Source: Immundisolibacterales bacterium
GTDB taxonomy: Bacteria > Pseudomonadota > Gammaproteobacteria > HK1
DNA: 61,144 nucleotides
NCBI GenBank assembly: GCA_026712715.1
Contig: JAPOPW010000067.1
Coordinates: forward strand, 1-61,144
Direction: 5' to 3'
Position 1 is the first letter of the stretch. Each line of letters begins with the position of its first letter. Below the pieces are notes generated by a model. The model saw only the letters and a program-made list of their open reading frames with translations, was not told the origin of the DNA and searched no databases. A program made the translations under genes and the position numbers. Below are positions 26,953-36,587 of this stretch, piece after piece.

Positions 26953-28743
26953 ATGCAGACATACAGTGCGCCGGTGCGCGACATGCAGTTCGTGCTGAAC
27001 GAGGTGCTCCGGGTCGAAGAGCGGTTCGCGGAGCTGCCCGGGTTCGAGGAGGTGAGCGCGGACCTCATCGACGGGGTGCTCGAGCAGGCCGGCCGCCTCT
27101 TCGAGGAGGTCGTCCACCCCACCAACATGCCGGGGCACGAGCAGGGCTGCGAGCGCCGAGCGGACGGAACGGTCCGCCTCCCGGAGGGCTTCCGCGAAGC
27201 CTACGGCGCAGTCCGGGACGCAGGCTGGCTCGGCCTCTCCGCGGACCCCGAGTACGGCGGCCAGGGGCTTCCCGAAACCCTCAACTTCTTCATCGACGAG
27301 ATGTTCACCTCGGCCAACATGGCGCTCAGCCTCCTTCCCGGACTCACCCACGGGGCGTGCACCGCGATCGAGTCGCACGCCTCGCAGGAGCTGCGGTCGA
27401 AGTACCTCCCGAACATGGTGAGCGGGCGGTGGAGCGGCACGATGTGCCTCACCGAGTCGCATGCCGGCACCGACCTCGGGATGATCCGCACCCGCGCGGT
27501 GCCGCGTCCGGACGGTAGCTGCGCGATTACCGGCACCAAGATCTTCATCACCTGCGGAGAGCACGACCTCACCGAGAACATCGTCCATCTCGTGCTCGCG
27601 AGGCTTCCGGATGCGCCGCCCGGGGTGAAGGGGATCAGCCTCTTCCTGGTCCCGAAGTTCCTGGTCGGGGCGAACGGCGAGCCCGGCGAGCGCAACGGCG
27701 CGCATTGCGTCTCGATCGAGACCAAGATGGGCATCGAGGCGGCGCCGACCTGCGTGATGAGCTTCGAGGACGCCACCGGCTGGCTCGTCGGCGAGCCGCA
27801 CCGCGGTCTCGCCTGCATGTTCACGATGATGAACCACGAGCGCCTCGCGGTCGGGATCCAGGGGCTGGGGATCGCGGAGAAGGCGTACCAGAGCGCCGTC
27901 GCCTACGCGCGCGAGCGGCTGCAGGGGCGTTCGCTCTCCGGTCCGAAGCGCCCGGATCTCCCGGCCGATCCCATCATCGTGCACCCCGACGTGCGGCGGA
28001 TGCTGCAGACCACGCGCGCGTGGAACGAGGGCGCACGGGCGCTCGCGGGCTGGGTCGGGCTCGAGATCGACCGCTCCGTCCGGCACCCGGATCCGGAAGC
28101 GCGGCGCAAGGCCGCGGACCGGGTAGGGCTGCTCACCCCGGTGGTGAAGGCGTTCCTGAGCGATCTCGGATACGAGAACGCCACCCGCTGCCAGCAGGTG
28201 TTCGGCGGGGCGGGCTACATCGCCGAGACCGGCATGGAGCAGCTCGTCCGCGATGCGCGCATCGCCCAGATCTACGAGGGCACCAACGGGGTGCAGGCGA
28301 ACGATCTGGTCGGCCGCAAGGTTTTCATGAACGGCGGGGAGACGGTGCGCGAGCTCGCCGCGGAGTTCCGGACGTTCATCGCCGAGCGCGAAGGCGACGA
28401 GGCCCTCGCGGAGTTCCTCGAGCCGTTCGCGGCCGCGCTCGAGCGGTTGCAGGTGGTCACCGAGTGGCTCCTCGAGCGGGCGGCCGAGAACCGGGAGGAG
28501 CTCGGGGCGGCCGCGGTCGACTACCTCCGTTTCACGGGGCTCGTGTGCCTCGCCTGGCTCTGGACGTCGATGGCGGAGGCCGCGCTCGAACGGGCGCCCT
28601 CCGACAACTCGGGGTTCTACCGGGCGAAGCTCGCCACCGCGCGCTACTTCATGGGGCGCCTGCTGCCGGAGACGACCGCGCTCGACGCGGCGATCCGCTC
28701 GGGGGCGGATACCCTGATGGCTCTCGAGACGGACGCCTACTAG
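26953..28743 (+). CDS. acyl-CoA dehydrogenase with C-terminal extension
   Basis: A 596-residue FAD enzyme, longer than the usual 380-400, with the extra C-terminal domain seen in a Gram-negative group of acyl-CoA dehydrogenases. Flavin-contact segments MCLTESHAGTDLG and TGTKIFITCGEHD are present, as are QVFGGAGYIAETGMEQL and the YEGTNGVQ end of the dehydrogenase core. It oxidises an acyl-CoA to the enoyl-CoA and gives electrons to ETF. Chain specificity is unknown. 189 bases after ETF-QO, same direction. Confidence 0.94.
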   Translation: MQTYSAPVRDMQFVLNEVLRVEERFAELPGFEEVSADLIDGVLEQAGRLFEEVVHPTNMPGHEQGCERRADGTVRLPEGFREAYGAVRDAGWLGLSADPEYGGQGLPETLNFFIDEMFTSANMALSLLPGLTHGACTAIESHASQELRSKYLPNMVSGRWSGTMCLTESHAGTDLGMIRTRAVPRPDGSCAITGTKIFITCGEHDLTENIVHLVLARLPDAPPGVKGISLFLVPKFLVGANGEPGERNGAHCVSIETKMGIEAAPTCVMSFEDATGWLVGEPHRGLACMFTMMNHERLAVGIQGLGIAEKAYQSAVAYARERLQGRSLSGPKRPDLPADPIIVHPDVRRMLQTTRAWNEGARALAGWVGLEIDRSVRHPDPEARRKAADRVGLLTPVVKAFLSDLGYENATRCQQVFGGAGYIAETGMEQLVRDARIAQIYEGTNGVQANDLVGRKVFMNGGETVRELAAEFRTFIAEREGDEALAEFLEPFAAALERLQVVTEWLLERAAENREELGAAAVDYLRFTGLVCLAWLWTSMAEAALERAPSDNSGFYRAKLATARYFMGRLLPETTALDAAIRSGADTLMALETDAY

Positions 28744-28813
28744 GCCGCGATTCGGCAGGGCACCGGAGGTCCGTTGGCGATCGGCCCGGTTCGCTCCGCC
28801 CCGAGACCCGCCC

Positions 28814-29182
28814 GTGACCAGAATCCTCGCGATTGCCTTCGGTGGAGCGTTGGGCGCCCTTGGCCGCCACGGCGTCTCGACCGCGGTCGCGGCGGCGTTC
28901 GGCCCGCGCTTCCCCTTCGGCACGCTCATCGTCAACGTGGCCGGCTCGTTCGCGATGGGCTGGCTCTTCGCGCTCTTCGCGGAACGGGTGCACGTCCCCC
29001 CGGAGATGCGCCTGCTGATCATGACCGGACTCCTCGGCGCGTTCACCACGTTCTCCACCTTCTCGGTGGAGACCCTGGCCCTCCTCCAGGCCGGTCGCTG
29101 GCTCGCGGCGGCCGCGAACGTGCTGCTGAGCGTGGTGCTCTGTCTCTGCGCGGCCGGCCTCGGCATGCTGCTCGGCCGATGA
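28814..29182 (+). CDS. crcB: fluoride ion channel
   Basis: A 122-residue inner-membrane fluoride channel that protects against cytoplasmic fluoride. Four short membrane helices, with GGALGALGRHG, the pore Asn in NVAGSFAMG and the Phe-box GAFTTFSTFS. GTG start at 28814. The 70 bases upstream contain no fluoride riboswitch that I can see. Confidence 0.95.
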   Translation: MTRILAIAFGGALGALGRHGVSTAVAAAFGPRFPFGTLIVNVAGSFAMGWLFALFAERVHVPPEMRLLIMTGLLGAFTTFSTFSVETLALLQAGRWLAAAANVLLSVVLCLCAAGLGMLLGR

Positions 29183-29354
29183 CCGGCACCTTGCGCGCCG
29201 GTCGTTCGACCCGGCCCGCCCTCGGGGAATTCACCGCCCGGCCCCCGCGAACGCCGGTCGGGCACTACACCGCCAACCGCCCCCGAAGCACCGCCGGGCG
29301 TGCCCGGCACCCGTACGGACAGGCTTCGCGACTCCTCGCCAGGGACCCTCGCCC

Positions 29355-30737
29355 ATGAACCGCGCGGCCGACGCAATCGTCTGCGGGGCGGGGATCGTCG
29401 GCATCGCCTGCGCCTGGCATCTCGCGGTGCGCCACGGGCTAAGACGGGTCGCGATCGTCGACGAGCGCCCGCCGCTCTCCCTGACGAGCGACAAGTCGAC
29501 CGAGTGCTACCGCAACTGGTGGCCGGGGCCGGGCGACGCCATGGTCTCGCTCATGAACCGGAGCGTCGACCTCCTCGAGGAGCTGGCCGAGGCGAGCGGC
29601 AACCGGTTCAACCTGAATCGCCGGGGGTACCTGTTCGCGACCGCGGACCCCGAGCGGGTGGCGGGGTTCGAAGCGGCCGGACGCGAGGCCGCCGCGCTCG
29701 GGGCGGGGCCGCTCCGGCGCCACGACGGGAGCGCAGGCGACGAGTACGTCCCGCATCGCCCGGACGGGTACGCCGGCATGCCGGACGGCGCGGACCTCAT
29801 CGTCGACGATGCGCTCATACGCCGGCACTTCCCCTGGATCTCGCCGGATGCCGTCGCGGTGCTGCACGCGCGGCGCTGCGGCTGGCTGAGCGCGCAGCAG
29901 CTCGGCATGCACCTCCTCGAAGAGGCGCGCCGGCACGGGGCGTTCCTCGTCAACGGCCGGGTTGAGGAGGTGCTGCGCGCCGGCGGTCGGGTCACCGGGG
30001 CGCGGGTCTCGCTCCGGGATGGCGGCGAAGAGCGAATCGGGTCGCCGGTCTTCGTCAACGCCGCGGGGCCCTTCGCGAAGGAGGTCGCGACGTGGCTCGG
30101 GGCGGATCTCCCGGTCTGGTTCGAACGCCACGTCAAGATGTCCTTTCCGGACCGCGAACGGGCGATCCCCCGGGACACGCCGCTATTCATCTGGGCAGAC
30201 CCGATCCGGCTCCCGTGGACCGCGGAAGAGCGCGAGGCCCTCGCCGACGACCCGGAAGGACGCGCCCTCCTCGAGACCTTTCCGGCCGGGGCGCACGGGC
30301 GCCCGGAGGGCGGGCCGGACGCCGAGACCCTAATCCTCTACTGGACCTACGAGGAGGAGCGGCGAACCGCACCCGAGTTCCCCTTCGACTGGGACCCGCG
30401 CTACCCGGAGATCGTGCTTCGCGGCATGTCGCGCATGCTCCCCTCCCTCGAGCGCTACTTCGGCCGCCTGCCGCGGCCCTGGATCGACGGCGGCTACTAC
30501 GTCCGCACCCGGGAGAACCGCCCTCTCGTCGGCCCGTTGCCCCTCGAAGGCTCCTTCGTCTGTTCCGCGTTCTCGGGCTTCGGCATCATGGGCTCGTGCG
30601 CGGGCGCCGAGCTGCTCGCGGCCCACGTGGCGGGCGCGAGCCTCCCCTCGTGGGCGGATGCGTTCGCGCTCGCGCGCTACGACGATCCGGCTTACCGCGC
30701 CCTTCTCGACAATTGGCCCGACGACGGCCAGCTATGA
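29355..30737 (+). CDS. FAD-dependent oxidoreductase of the D-amino-acid-oxidase (DAO) fold
   Basis: A 460-residue flavoprotein of the glycine/sarcosine/dimethylglycine oxidase family. The dinucleotide motif GAGIVGIACAWHLA opens the protein, and the C-terminal FSGFGIMGSCAGAELLA matches the FAD-contacting end. An unusually long middle insertion contains the Arg/Glu-rich PFDWDPRYPE region. It probably dehydrogenates an amine or amino acid. Whether it uses oxygen or ETF is not readable. No operon partner upstream; the YbaK gene follows within 13 bases. Confidence 0.85.
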   Translation: MNRAADAIVCGAGIVGIACAWHLAVRHGLRRVAIVDERPPLSLTSDKSTECYRNWWPGPGDAMVSLMNRSVDLLEELAEASGNRFNLNRRGYLFATADPERVAGFEAAGREAAALGAGPLRRHDGSAGDEYVPHRPDGYAGMPDGADLIVDDALIRRHFPWISPDAVAVLHARRCGWLSAQQLGMHLLEEARRHGAFLVNGRVEEVLRAGGRVTGARVSLRDGGEERIGSPVFVNAAGPFAKEVATWLGADLPVWFERHVKMSFPDRERAIPRDTPLFIWADPIRLPWTAEEREALADDPEGRALLETFPAGAHGRPEGGPDAETLILYWTYEEERRTAPEFPFDWDPRYPEIVLRGMSRMLPSLERYFGRLPRPWIDGGYYVRTRENRPLVGPLPLEGSFVCSAFSGFGIMGSCAGAELLAAHVAGASLPSWADAFALARYDDPAYRALLDNWPDDGQL

Positions 30738-30750
30738 AGCAAAGAAACGG

Positions 30751-31224
30751 ATGGCGAAGCTGAAAGGGCCGGAACGGGTGCGGGGGGCGCTCGAGGCGCT
30801 CGCGCTCGACTGCGAGGTGCTGACCCTTCCCGGCTCGACGCGGACGGCGGAGGAAGCGGCGGCGGCGGTCGGCTGCTCCGTGGGCGAGATCGCGAAGTCG
30901 CTCGTGTTTCGCGGCGGGGAGCGGGCGGTCGTCGCGATCATGAGCGGCGACAACCGCCTCGACACCGGCAAGCTCGCGGAAGCGCTCGGGCACAAAGTGA
31001 GCCGGGCGGACGCGGACTTCGTGCGGGCGGCGACCGGGTTCGCGATCGGCGGGGTGCCCCCGCTCGGCCACGCGACGCCGGCGCCCGTCTTCATGGACGC
31101 CGACCTCTTCCGCTTCGACCGGATCTGGGCCGCGGCCGGGAGTCCCTTCAGCGTGTTCGCAATCGAGCCCGCCCGGCTCCGGGACGCGGGCGGCGCGGCG
31201 GTCACCGACCTCAAGGTGGACTGA
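30751..31224 (+). CDS. YbaK/EbsC-family aminoacyl-tRNA deacylase-like protein
   Basis: A 157-residue protein of the YbaK/ProX fold, which hydrolyses mischarged tRNAs such as Cys-tRNA(Pro) or Ala-tRNA(Pro). Conserved Lys in GEIAKSLVF, the GDNRLD stretch, and GGVPPLGH are visible. ATG at 30751, 13 bases after the DAO gene. Converges with the CoA-ligase genes. Confidence 0.88.
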   Translation: MAKLKGPERVRGALEALALDCEVLTLPGSTRTAEEAAAAVGCSVGEIAKSLVFRGGERAVVAIMSGDNRLDTGKLAEALGHKVSRADADFVRAATGFAIGGVPPLGHATPAPVFMDADLFRFDRIWAAAGSPFSVFAIEPARLRDAGGAAVTDLKVD

Positions 31225-31240
31225 CGGGGGCGGCCTCGAG

Positions 31241-32110
31241 TCAGCCGAGCGCGGCCCCGATCGCGGGTCCCACCCCCGACGGGGTATCGAGCACCTCGAC
31301 CCCGACCGCCTCGAGCGCCCGCCGCTTCGAGGCGTAGGAGCCCTTGTCTCCCATCACGATCGCGCCTGCGTGCCCCATCTTCTTGCCGGGCGGCGAAGCC
31401 CCGCCCGCGATGAACGCGACGACCGGCTTCGCCATGCCCCGGATGTACTCCGCGGCATCCTCCTCCATCGCGCCGCCGATCTCCCCGACCACCACCACCG
31501 CGTCCGTGCGCTCGTCGGCGTCGAGCGCCGCCACCGCGTCGCGAGTGGTGGTGCCGATGATCGGATCCCCGCCGATCCCGACGAAGGCCGATTCGCCGAG
31601 CCCCGCCTGCACGAGGTTGAGGCAAACGAGGGTGCCGAGGCTCCCGCTCCGCGAGACCACCCCCACTCGCCCGGGGCGGAAGATGTCCGCCTCGAACGCG
31701 GGCATGAAGCCGACGAAGCACTCGCCCGGGGTGACGAGACCCGCGGTGTTCGGGCCGGCGACGGCCGCGCCGTTCGCGCGCGCCGCGGCGAGCACCTCCA
31801 TCACGTCCTGCACCGGGACGTGCTCGGTGAGGACGACGAGGCGCGGGCCCCCCGCCTCGATCGCGTCGATCGCCGCCGCCTTGACCCCGAGCGGGGGAAT
31901 GAAGAGGACCGAGACGTCGAATCCGATCCCCCCCATCGCCTCCCGGGCGCTCGCGAACACCGGCACCCCGCAGTGCTCGATACCCGCCCGCTTCGGACTC
32001 ACCCCGCCGACGACGCGCGTGCCGTAAGCCTGCATGCGCTCGGTCCAGAACGTGCCCTGCCGGCCGGTGATCCCCTGGACGAGCACCCGCTCTCCGCCGC
32101 GGACGATCAC
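31241..32110 (-). CDS. SucD-like alpha subunit of an acid-CoA ligase
   Basis: A 289-residue CoA-binding subunit of the succinyl-CoA synthetase family. The phospho-His is the H in KKMGHAGAIV. GITGRQGTFW starts the CoA-binding Rossmann domain and SRSGSLGTLV is usual. Instead of the GPNCPG of classical SucD it has GPNTAGL, which makes succinate a doubtful substrate; malate-CoA ligase-type or another dicarboxylate is as likely. GTG start overlaps the stop of the beta subunit (GTGA). Confidence 0.88.
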   Translation of the reverse strand: MIVRGGERVLVQGITGRQGTFWTERMQAYGTRVVGGVSPKRAGIEHCGVPVFASAREAMGGIGFDVSVLFIPPLGVKAAAIDAIEAGGPRLVVLTEHVPVQDVMEVLAAARANGAAVAGPNTAGLVTPGECFVGFMPAFEADIFRPGRVGVVSRSGSLGTLVCLNLVQAGLGESAFVGIGGDPIIGTTTRDAVAALDADERTDAVVVVGEIGGAMEEDAAEYIRGMAKPVVAFIAGGASPPGKKMGHAGAIVMGDKGSYASKRRALEAVGVEVLDTPSGVGPAIGAALG

Positions 32111-33252
32111 GTCGCACCTCCCGCCGCCCGCGCCGCCGCGACGGCGGCGGCGATCGCTTCGTCCATGGTCGGGTACGGGGTCATTCCGAGACGCTCGAGG
32201 AGCATCGCCCGCGCCTCGGTCGCGCCGGTCCCGTGCACGCTGAAGAAGACCGGGAGGTCCGGCGAGAGCGCCTCCCACGCATCGAGCACGCCGCCGGTCA
32301 TCACGTCCGTGCGCGCGAACGCGCCGCAGAAGTTGACGACGAGGCACTTGACCCGCGGGTTGTCGAGCAGGAGCTCGAGCGCAGGTCTCGCCTTCGTGTA
32401 GGACTCGCCCCCGATCTCGAGGAAGTTCGCCGGCTTCCCCCCCTGATCGGTGATGACGTCCATGGTGGTCATCGTGAGCCCCGCGCCGTTCGCGATCACC
32501 CCGATGTCCCCGTCGAGCTCGATGTACTTGAGATCGAGCGCCTGGGCGCGCGTCTCGAGCTCGGTCGCCGGTTCCGGGCTTCCGGCGCCGGCGAGCGCCT
32601 CGCGGCGCTTGATCGCGGAATCGTCGAGGACGAGCTTGCAGTCGAGGGCGACCAGCCGCCCGTCATCCAGCCGCGCGAGGGGGTTGATCTCCAGCAGCTC
32701 CGCGTCGTTGCCGCGGTACGCCTGGTACAGAGCGACGAGCACTTCCGCGACCGCCGCGTCGTCGAGCTCCGGGCCGAAGCCGTCGAGCAGCGCGCGAGCG
32801 GAATCGGCGTCGAGCCCCCGGGAAATGTCGACCGGGGCGCGCCGGACCCGCCCCGGCTTCGACACCGCCACCTCCTCGATGTCCATGCCTCCCTCCGGCG
32901 AGAACATCACGAGCGGCCCCTTGGAAACCGGGTCGTTGAGGACCGCGGCATAGTACTCGGCCGCGATCGCGGCCCGCTCCTCGACGAGGACCGACTCGAC
33001 GCGATGCCCGGCGATGTCCATGCCGAGAATCGCCTCCGCCGCTTCGCCGGCCGCCGCCGCACCGTCCGCGGTTCGGATCCCGCCCGCCTTGCCCCGCTTT
33101 CCGGCCGGAACCTGCGCCTTGACCACCACCGGGACCCCGAGCTCGGCGGCCGCCGCCCTCGCTTCCGCGCCGCTCCGGGCGAGGCATCCGCGCGGCGTCG
33201 CAATCCCCGCCGCCCGCAGCAACGGCTTCGCCGCATGCTCCTCGAAGTTCAC
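32107..33252 (-). CDS. SucC-like beta subunit (ATP-grasp) of an acid-CoA ligase
   Basis: A 381-residue ATP-grasp subunit. VVVKAQVPAGKRGKAGG is the ATP-binding start, ELLEINPLA and LDCKL carry the magnesium ligands, and the CoA-ligase domain has GAGLTMTTMDVI and a late GTG element (HGTGATEA). With the downstream alpha subunit it forms an ATP- or GTP-dependent acid-thiol ligase. The pair clusters with an SDR gene, and neither sucAB nor other TCA genes are present, so a specialised catabolic role is more likely than the TCA cycle. Confidence 0.88.
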   Translation of the reverse strand: MNFEEHAAKPLLRAAGIATPRGCLARSGAEARAAAAELGVPVVVKAQVPAGKRGKAGGIRTADGAAAAGEAAEAILGMDIAGHRVESVLVEERAAIAAEYYAAVLNDPVSKGPLVMFSPEGGMDIEEVAVSKPGRVRRAPVDISRGLDADSARALLDGFGPELDDAAVAEVLVALYQAYRGNDAELLEINPLARLDDGRLVALDCKLVLDDSAIKRREALAGAGSPEPATELETRAQALDLKYIELDGDIGVIANGAGLTMTTMDVITDQGGKPANFLEIGGESYTKARPALELLLDNPRVKCLVVNFCGAFARTDVMTGGVLDAWEALSPDLPVFFSVHGTGATEARAMLLERLGMTPYPTMDEAIAAAVAAARAAGGAT

Positions 33253-33273
33253 CCCTTTCGCCTCCTCTCGACC

Positions 33274-34068
33274 TCAGTCCATGACGACGCCGCCGCCGAT
33301 ATTGAGCGCGGCTCCGGTGATCTCGCTCGCCTCGCCGGAGGTGAGGAAGACGAAGCCGGCCGCGATGTCGTCGGCGGTCTGGAGGCGCTCGAGGGGCACG
33401 TGCTCGCGCGCGAAATCGTCGCTGAACGCCTCCATCGTCTGCGAGTCGGCCTTGCGGTCCCGGAACGTGCGCCAGGCCATCCCGACATCGCGTACGTGGC
33501 CGGGACAGATCGTGTTGACCCGAATCTCGGGGGCGAGCTCGACCGCCATCGCGCGGCTCAAGCCGATGACCGCCGCCTTGGACGCCCCGTAGACGGTGCT
33601 GTGGTCCCAGCCGCGCCGGCCGGCCTGCGACGACGTGGACGTGATCGATCCGCCGCCGCTCTCGCGGATGAGCGGCACCGCGGCCTGGCTGCAGAGAATC
33701 ACGCCCTTGACGTTGACGTCGAGGACGAGGTCGATGTCCGCTTCGGAAAAATCCACGAGGAGGCTTCGGACCACCGCCCCCGCGTTGTTGACGAGCGCGT
33801 GCAGGCCGTCGAGCCGGGAGGCGGCGTCGCGCATGAGCGCCCGCACCTCACCGGGGGAGCAGACGTCCGCGGCCCCGCCGGCGAGCGCGACTCCGGCCGC
33901 CTGCGCGTCAGCCGTGAGCGCCGAGACGGCCCCGTCCACCGCGCCCCGATCGAGATCCGCGACGAATACCGAAGCGCCCTCGCGCACGAACGCGCGCGCG
34001 GTCGCAAGCCCGATTGCGCCCGCTCCGCCGGTGATGACCGCCTTCACCCCCTTCAGCCGCTTCGCCAT
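33274..34068 (-). CDS. short-chain dehydrogenase/reductase
   Basis: A 264-residue classical SDR. TGGAGAIGLATA is the NAD(P)-binding motif, NNAG is present, catalytic Ser is in STSSQAGR and Tyr-X3-Lys in YGASK. I chose the ATG at 34068, since GAGG sits nine bases upstream; an ATG at 34077 would place GAGG directly before the start. It lies just upstream of the CoA-ligase operon, on the same strand, and may produce or use a hydroxyacid for it. Confidence 0.92.
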   Translation of the reverse strand: MAKRLKGVKAVITGGAGAIGLATARAFVREGASVFVADLDRGAVDGAVSALTADAQAAGVALAGGAADVCSPGEVRALMRDAASRLDGLHALVNNAGAVVRSLLVDFSEADIDLVLDVNVKGVILCSQAAVPLIRESGGGSITSTSSQAGRRGWDHSTVYGASKAAVIGLSRAMAVELAPEIRVNTICPGHVRDVGMAWRTFRDRKADSQTMEAFSDDFAREHVPLERLQTADDIAAGFVFLTSGEASEITGAALNIGGGVVMD

Positions 34069-34288
34069 GCCCTGCATCCTCGTATCGGTCGTGCCGGGCG
34101 GCCACTCTAAGGCCCTGAACCCAGGTTGCAACCCGTACCGGCCGGCCCGCGGGATCGGCGACAATGGAAGGGTCGCAGCGCACCCCGCACCCGGCTGAAT
34201 CCGGTGCCGGTGCCGATACCGGTACCGAATCGGGCGACGGCGCGGCGGCGAACCGGAATCGACGGTCGGCAGGAACGGGAGACACGGG

Positions 34289-35263
34289 ATGGAATATCGA
34301 CCCCTCGGACGCAGCGGGGTGCAGGTCTCGGAGCTCTGCTTCGGCACCATGTCGTTCGGCGGCGACGCGGACGAGGCGGCCTCGGCCGCCATGTACGCGG
34401 CGTGCCGCGACGCCGGCATCAACTTCTTCGACACCGCCGACACCTACAACGCCGGGGAGTCCGAACGCATCCTCGGGCGCCTGATGAAGGGGCACCGCGA
34501 CGATCTCGTCGTCGCGACCAAGTGCTACAACCCGCAGGGCGACGACATCAACGCCCGTGGAAGCTCGCGGCGCCACGTCCGCCGCGCCGTCGAGGCATGC
34601 CTGCGGCGCCTCGGCACCGACCGGGTGGATGTCCTCTTCCTGCACCAGTTCGACGGGCGCACCCCCATCGACGAGCAGATGCGGGGCCTCGAGGAACTCG
34701 TCCGCTCCGGCAAGGTGCTCTACCCGGCCGTCAGCAACTACGCCGCGTGGCAGACCCTCGCCGCCCTCGCGGTGCAGGAGCGCCACGGGTGGGCGCGCCT
34801 CGAGGTCCTCGAGCCGATGTACAACCTCGTCAAGCGGCAGGCGGAGGTCGAGATCCTGCCGATGGCCGAGGCCCACGACATCGCCGTCATCCCGTACAGC
34901 CCGGCCGCCGGCGGCCTCCTCTCCGGCAAGTACGCGGGCGGGGGCGGGGGCGAACGGAGCCGGCTCCACGTCAACCAGATGTACCAGGTGCGCTACGCCG
35001 AAGAGTGGATGCACGACACCGCCGCCACGTTCGCGGCGTTCTGCCGCGAGCGGGGGCTCCATCCGATGAGTGCGGCGGTCGCCTGGGTGGGGGCGCATCC
35101 CGCGGTCACCGCCCCCATCGTCGGCGCGCGCAACCTCGACCAGCTCCGCGCCTCGCTCGACGCGGTGGCGATCGACATGACCCCCGCCCTGCGCGCGGAG
35201 ATCTCCGCCCTCTCGCGCACTCCGGCGCCCGCGACGGACCGCAACGAGGAACAGAAAGGCTAG
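34289..35263 (+). CDS. aldo/keto reductase
   Basis: A 324-residue NADPH-dependent aldehyde/ketone reductase of the (beta/alpha)8 type. The catalytic tetrad is readable: D in DTADTY, Y in YNAGESE, K in VVATKCY and H in LFLHQFDG. It is divergent from the SDR gene with 220 bases between. Substrate unknown; YajO/Tas-like relatives act on many carbonyls. Confidence 0.92.
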   Translation: MEYRPLGRSGVQVSELCFGTMSFGGDADEAASAAMYAACRDAGINFFDTADTYNAGESERILGRLMKGHRDDLVVATKCYNPQGDDINARGSSRRHVRRAVEACLRRLGTDRVDVLFLHQFDGRTPIDEQMRGLEELVRSGKVLYPAVSNYAAWQTLAALAVQERHGWARLEVLEPMYNLVKRQAEVEILPMAEAHDIAVIPYSPAAGGLLSGKYAGGGGGERSRLHVNQMYQVRYAEEWMHDTAATFAAFCRERGLHPMSAAVAWVGAHPAVTAPIVGARNLDQLRASLDAVAIDMTPALRAEISALSRTPAPATDRNEEQKG

Positions 35264-35318
35264 CTTTCGGGCCGGGGTCACGCCAGCCGAGCGGACGGAG
35301 GCACGGCCGGCAGCACGG

Positions 35319-36587
35319 TCAAGCCACCTCGGCCGGCACGCGCGCTCCGAGGTGGGCGGCGAGGTGGCTCACGAGATCGCGGGCATCGTCACCGGCACCA
35401 TGGATGAAGCTCGACTTTCGCCGGCGCAGGAAGTTGAGCCCGATGCGGTAGAGACCGGGCGACCCGCTCACCACTCCGCCGTCGTGACGGAGCCGCCCCT
35501 TGTGGTCGAGGACGGGCACGTGGAGCCATGAGTGGTCGGCCTCGTATCCGGTCGCCCACACGACCGTCCGGATCCCCTCCGCGGCGAGATCGAGCGCCAG
35601 GGGCGGCGATTCCTCCACGCGGGTGGGAGCGAACCGGTGGACCGGTTCGACCTCCCCTTCGAGACCCTGCCCGGCAATCCACTCGTCGATGGTGTCGAGC
35701 AGCCGTCCGAGCTTGAGATCGGCGAGGTTGCACTTGTTGCGGAGCGAGCCCGAGAACTGCGCCCTGCCGCCCGCGAACCCGACCAGCCGTCCCGACAGGC
35801 GAACGCCCGCGTCGGTGAGCGCATTCAGGTCGAGGGTCAGCCGCTCGGGAGTGCCGACGAGCTGGGGCGCCGGCACGCGGCGGGCGCGGACGATGTCGTC
35901 GACCTCGTCGTACCGCTCGTCGTGGAGCCCGGTCCGGTCCATCCACCACAGGATGTCCTTGCCCCGATAGGTCCGCGGCATCCGCACGTGCTCGCCGACC
36001 GCGACCGTCACCGGGCGCCCGGAGCGGTGGACCTCGTCCGCGATCTGGACCCCCGTCGCGGACGCGCCCACCACCAGGACGCCGCCGTCCGGAAGGGCGG
36101 AGGGCCGGCGGTAGTCGAGTGGCGTCACCGACTCAACGAAGTCGGGAAGGGCGGCAACGAAGGCCGGCACCTTCGGACGGTTGCAGCCCCCGGTCGCGAG
36201 CACGACCGTCGCCGCGTGCCATACCCCCCGGTCGGTCGTCACCTCGTACCCGGCGCCGTTCCGGCGGACCGACTCGACGGTGGTGCGTGTCTCGAGCGGG
36301 GGATCGACGACGCGGGCGTAGCGTTGGAGGAACGCGACCACCTCGGCCATGTCCATGTAGCCGTCGGGGTCCGCACCGTCGTACGCGAGGCCGGGGACCC
36401 GGGTCTGCCAGTTGGGGGTGAGGAGCCGGAGCGAATCCCATCGCTCCTCGCGCCAGGAATTCGCCACCTCGCCGCGCTCGACGACCAGGTGGTCGATCGA
36501 GCTCGCGGCGAGGTGGCGGCTGATCGCGAGGCCGGCATGCCCGGCCCCGACCACCAGCGCGGAGGTGTGGGGCACGCCGGCGCTCAC
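35319..36587 (-). CDS. flavin-dependent monooxygenase (FMO/MSOX-like)
   Basis: A 422-residue protein of the class B flavin monooxygenase group, using NADPH and oxygen. FAD-binding GAGHAGLAISRHL at the N-terminus and a second dinucleotide motif VVVGASATGVQIADE in the middle are clear. WATGYEADHSWL matches the late ATG segment of this family. GTG start overlapping the OsmC stop (GTGA). The substrate is unknown. Confidence 0.88.
   Translation of the reverse strand: MSAGVPHTSALVVGAGHAGLAISRHLAASSIDHLVVERGEVANSWREERWDSLRLLTPNWQTRVPGLAYDGADPDGYMDMAEVVAFLQRYARVVDPPLETRTTVESVRRNGAGYEVTTDRGVWHAATVVLATGGCNRPKVPAFVAALPDFVESVTPLDYRRPSALPDGGVLVVGASATGVQIADEVHRSGRPVTVAVGEHVRMPRTYRGKDILWWMDRTGLHDERYDEVDDIVRARRVPAPQLVGTPERLTLDLNALTDAGVRLSGRLVGFAGGRAQFSGSLRNKCNLADLKLGRLLDTIDEWIAGQGLEGEVEPVHRFAPTRVEESPPLALDLAAEGIRTVVWATGYEADHSWLHVPVLDHKGRLRHDGGVVSGSPGLYRIGLNFLRRRKSSFIHGAGDDARDLVSHLAAHLGARVPAEVA

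Noticed and set aside
28744..28813. Fluoride riboswitch upstream of crcB
   Set aside because: The expected conserved core and pseudoknot bases are not present in the 70-base interval.
25936..29376. 1146-codon open frame on the minus strand
   Set aside because: It is antisense to ETF-QO and acyl-CoA dehydrogenase; Arg/Gly/Glu-rich composition and no family features mark it as a high-GC shadow frame.
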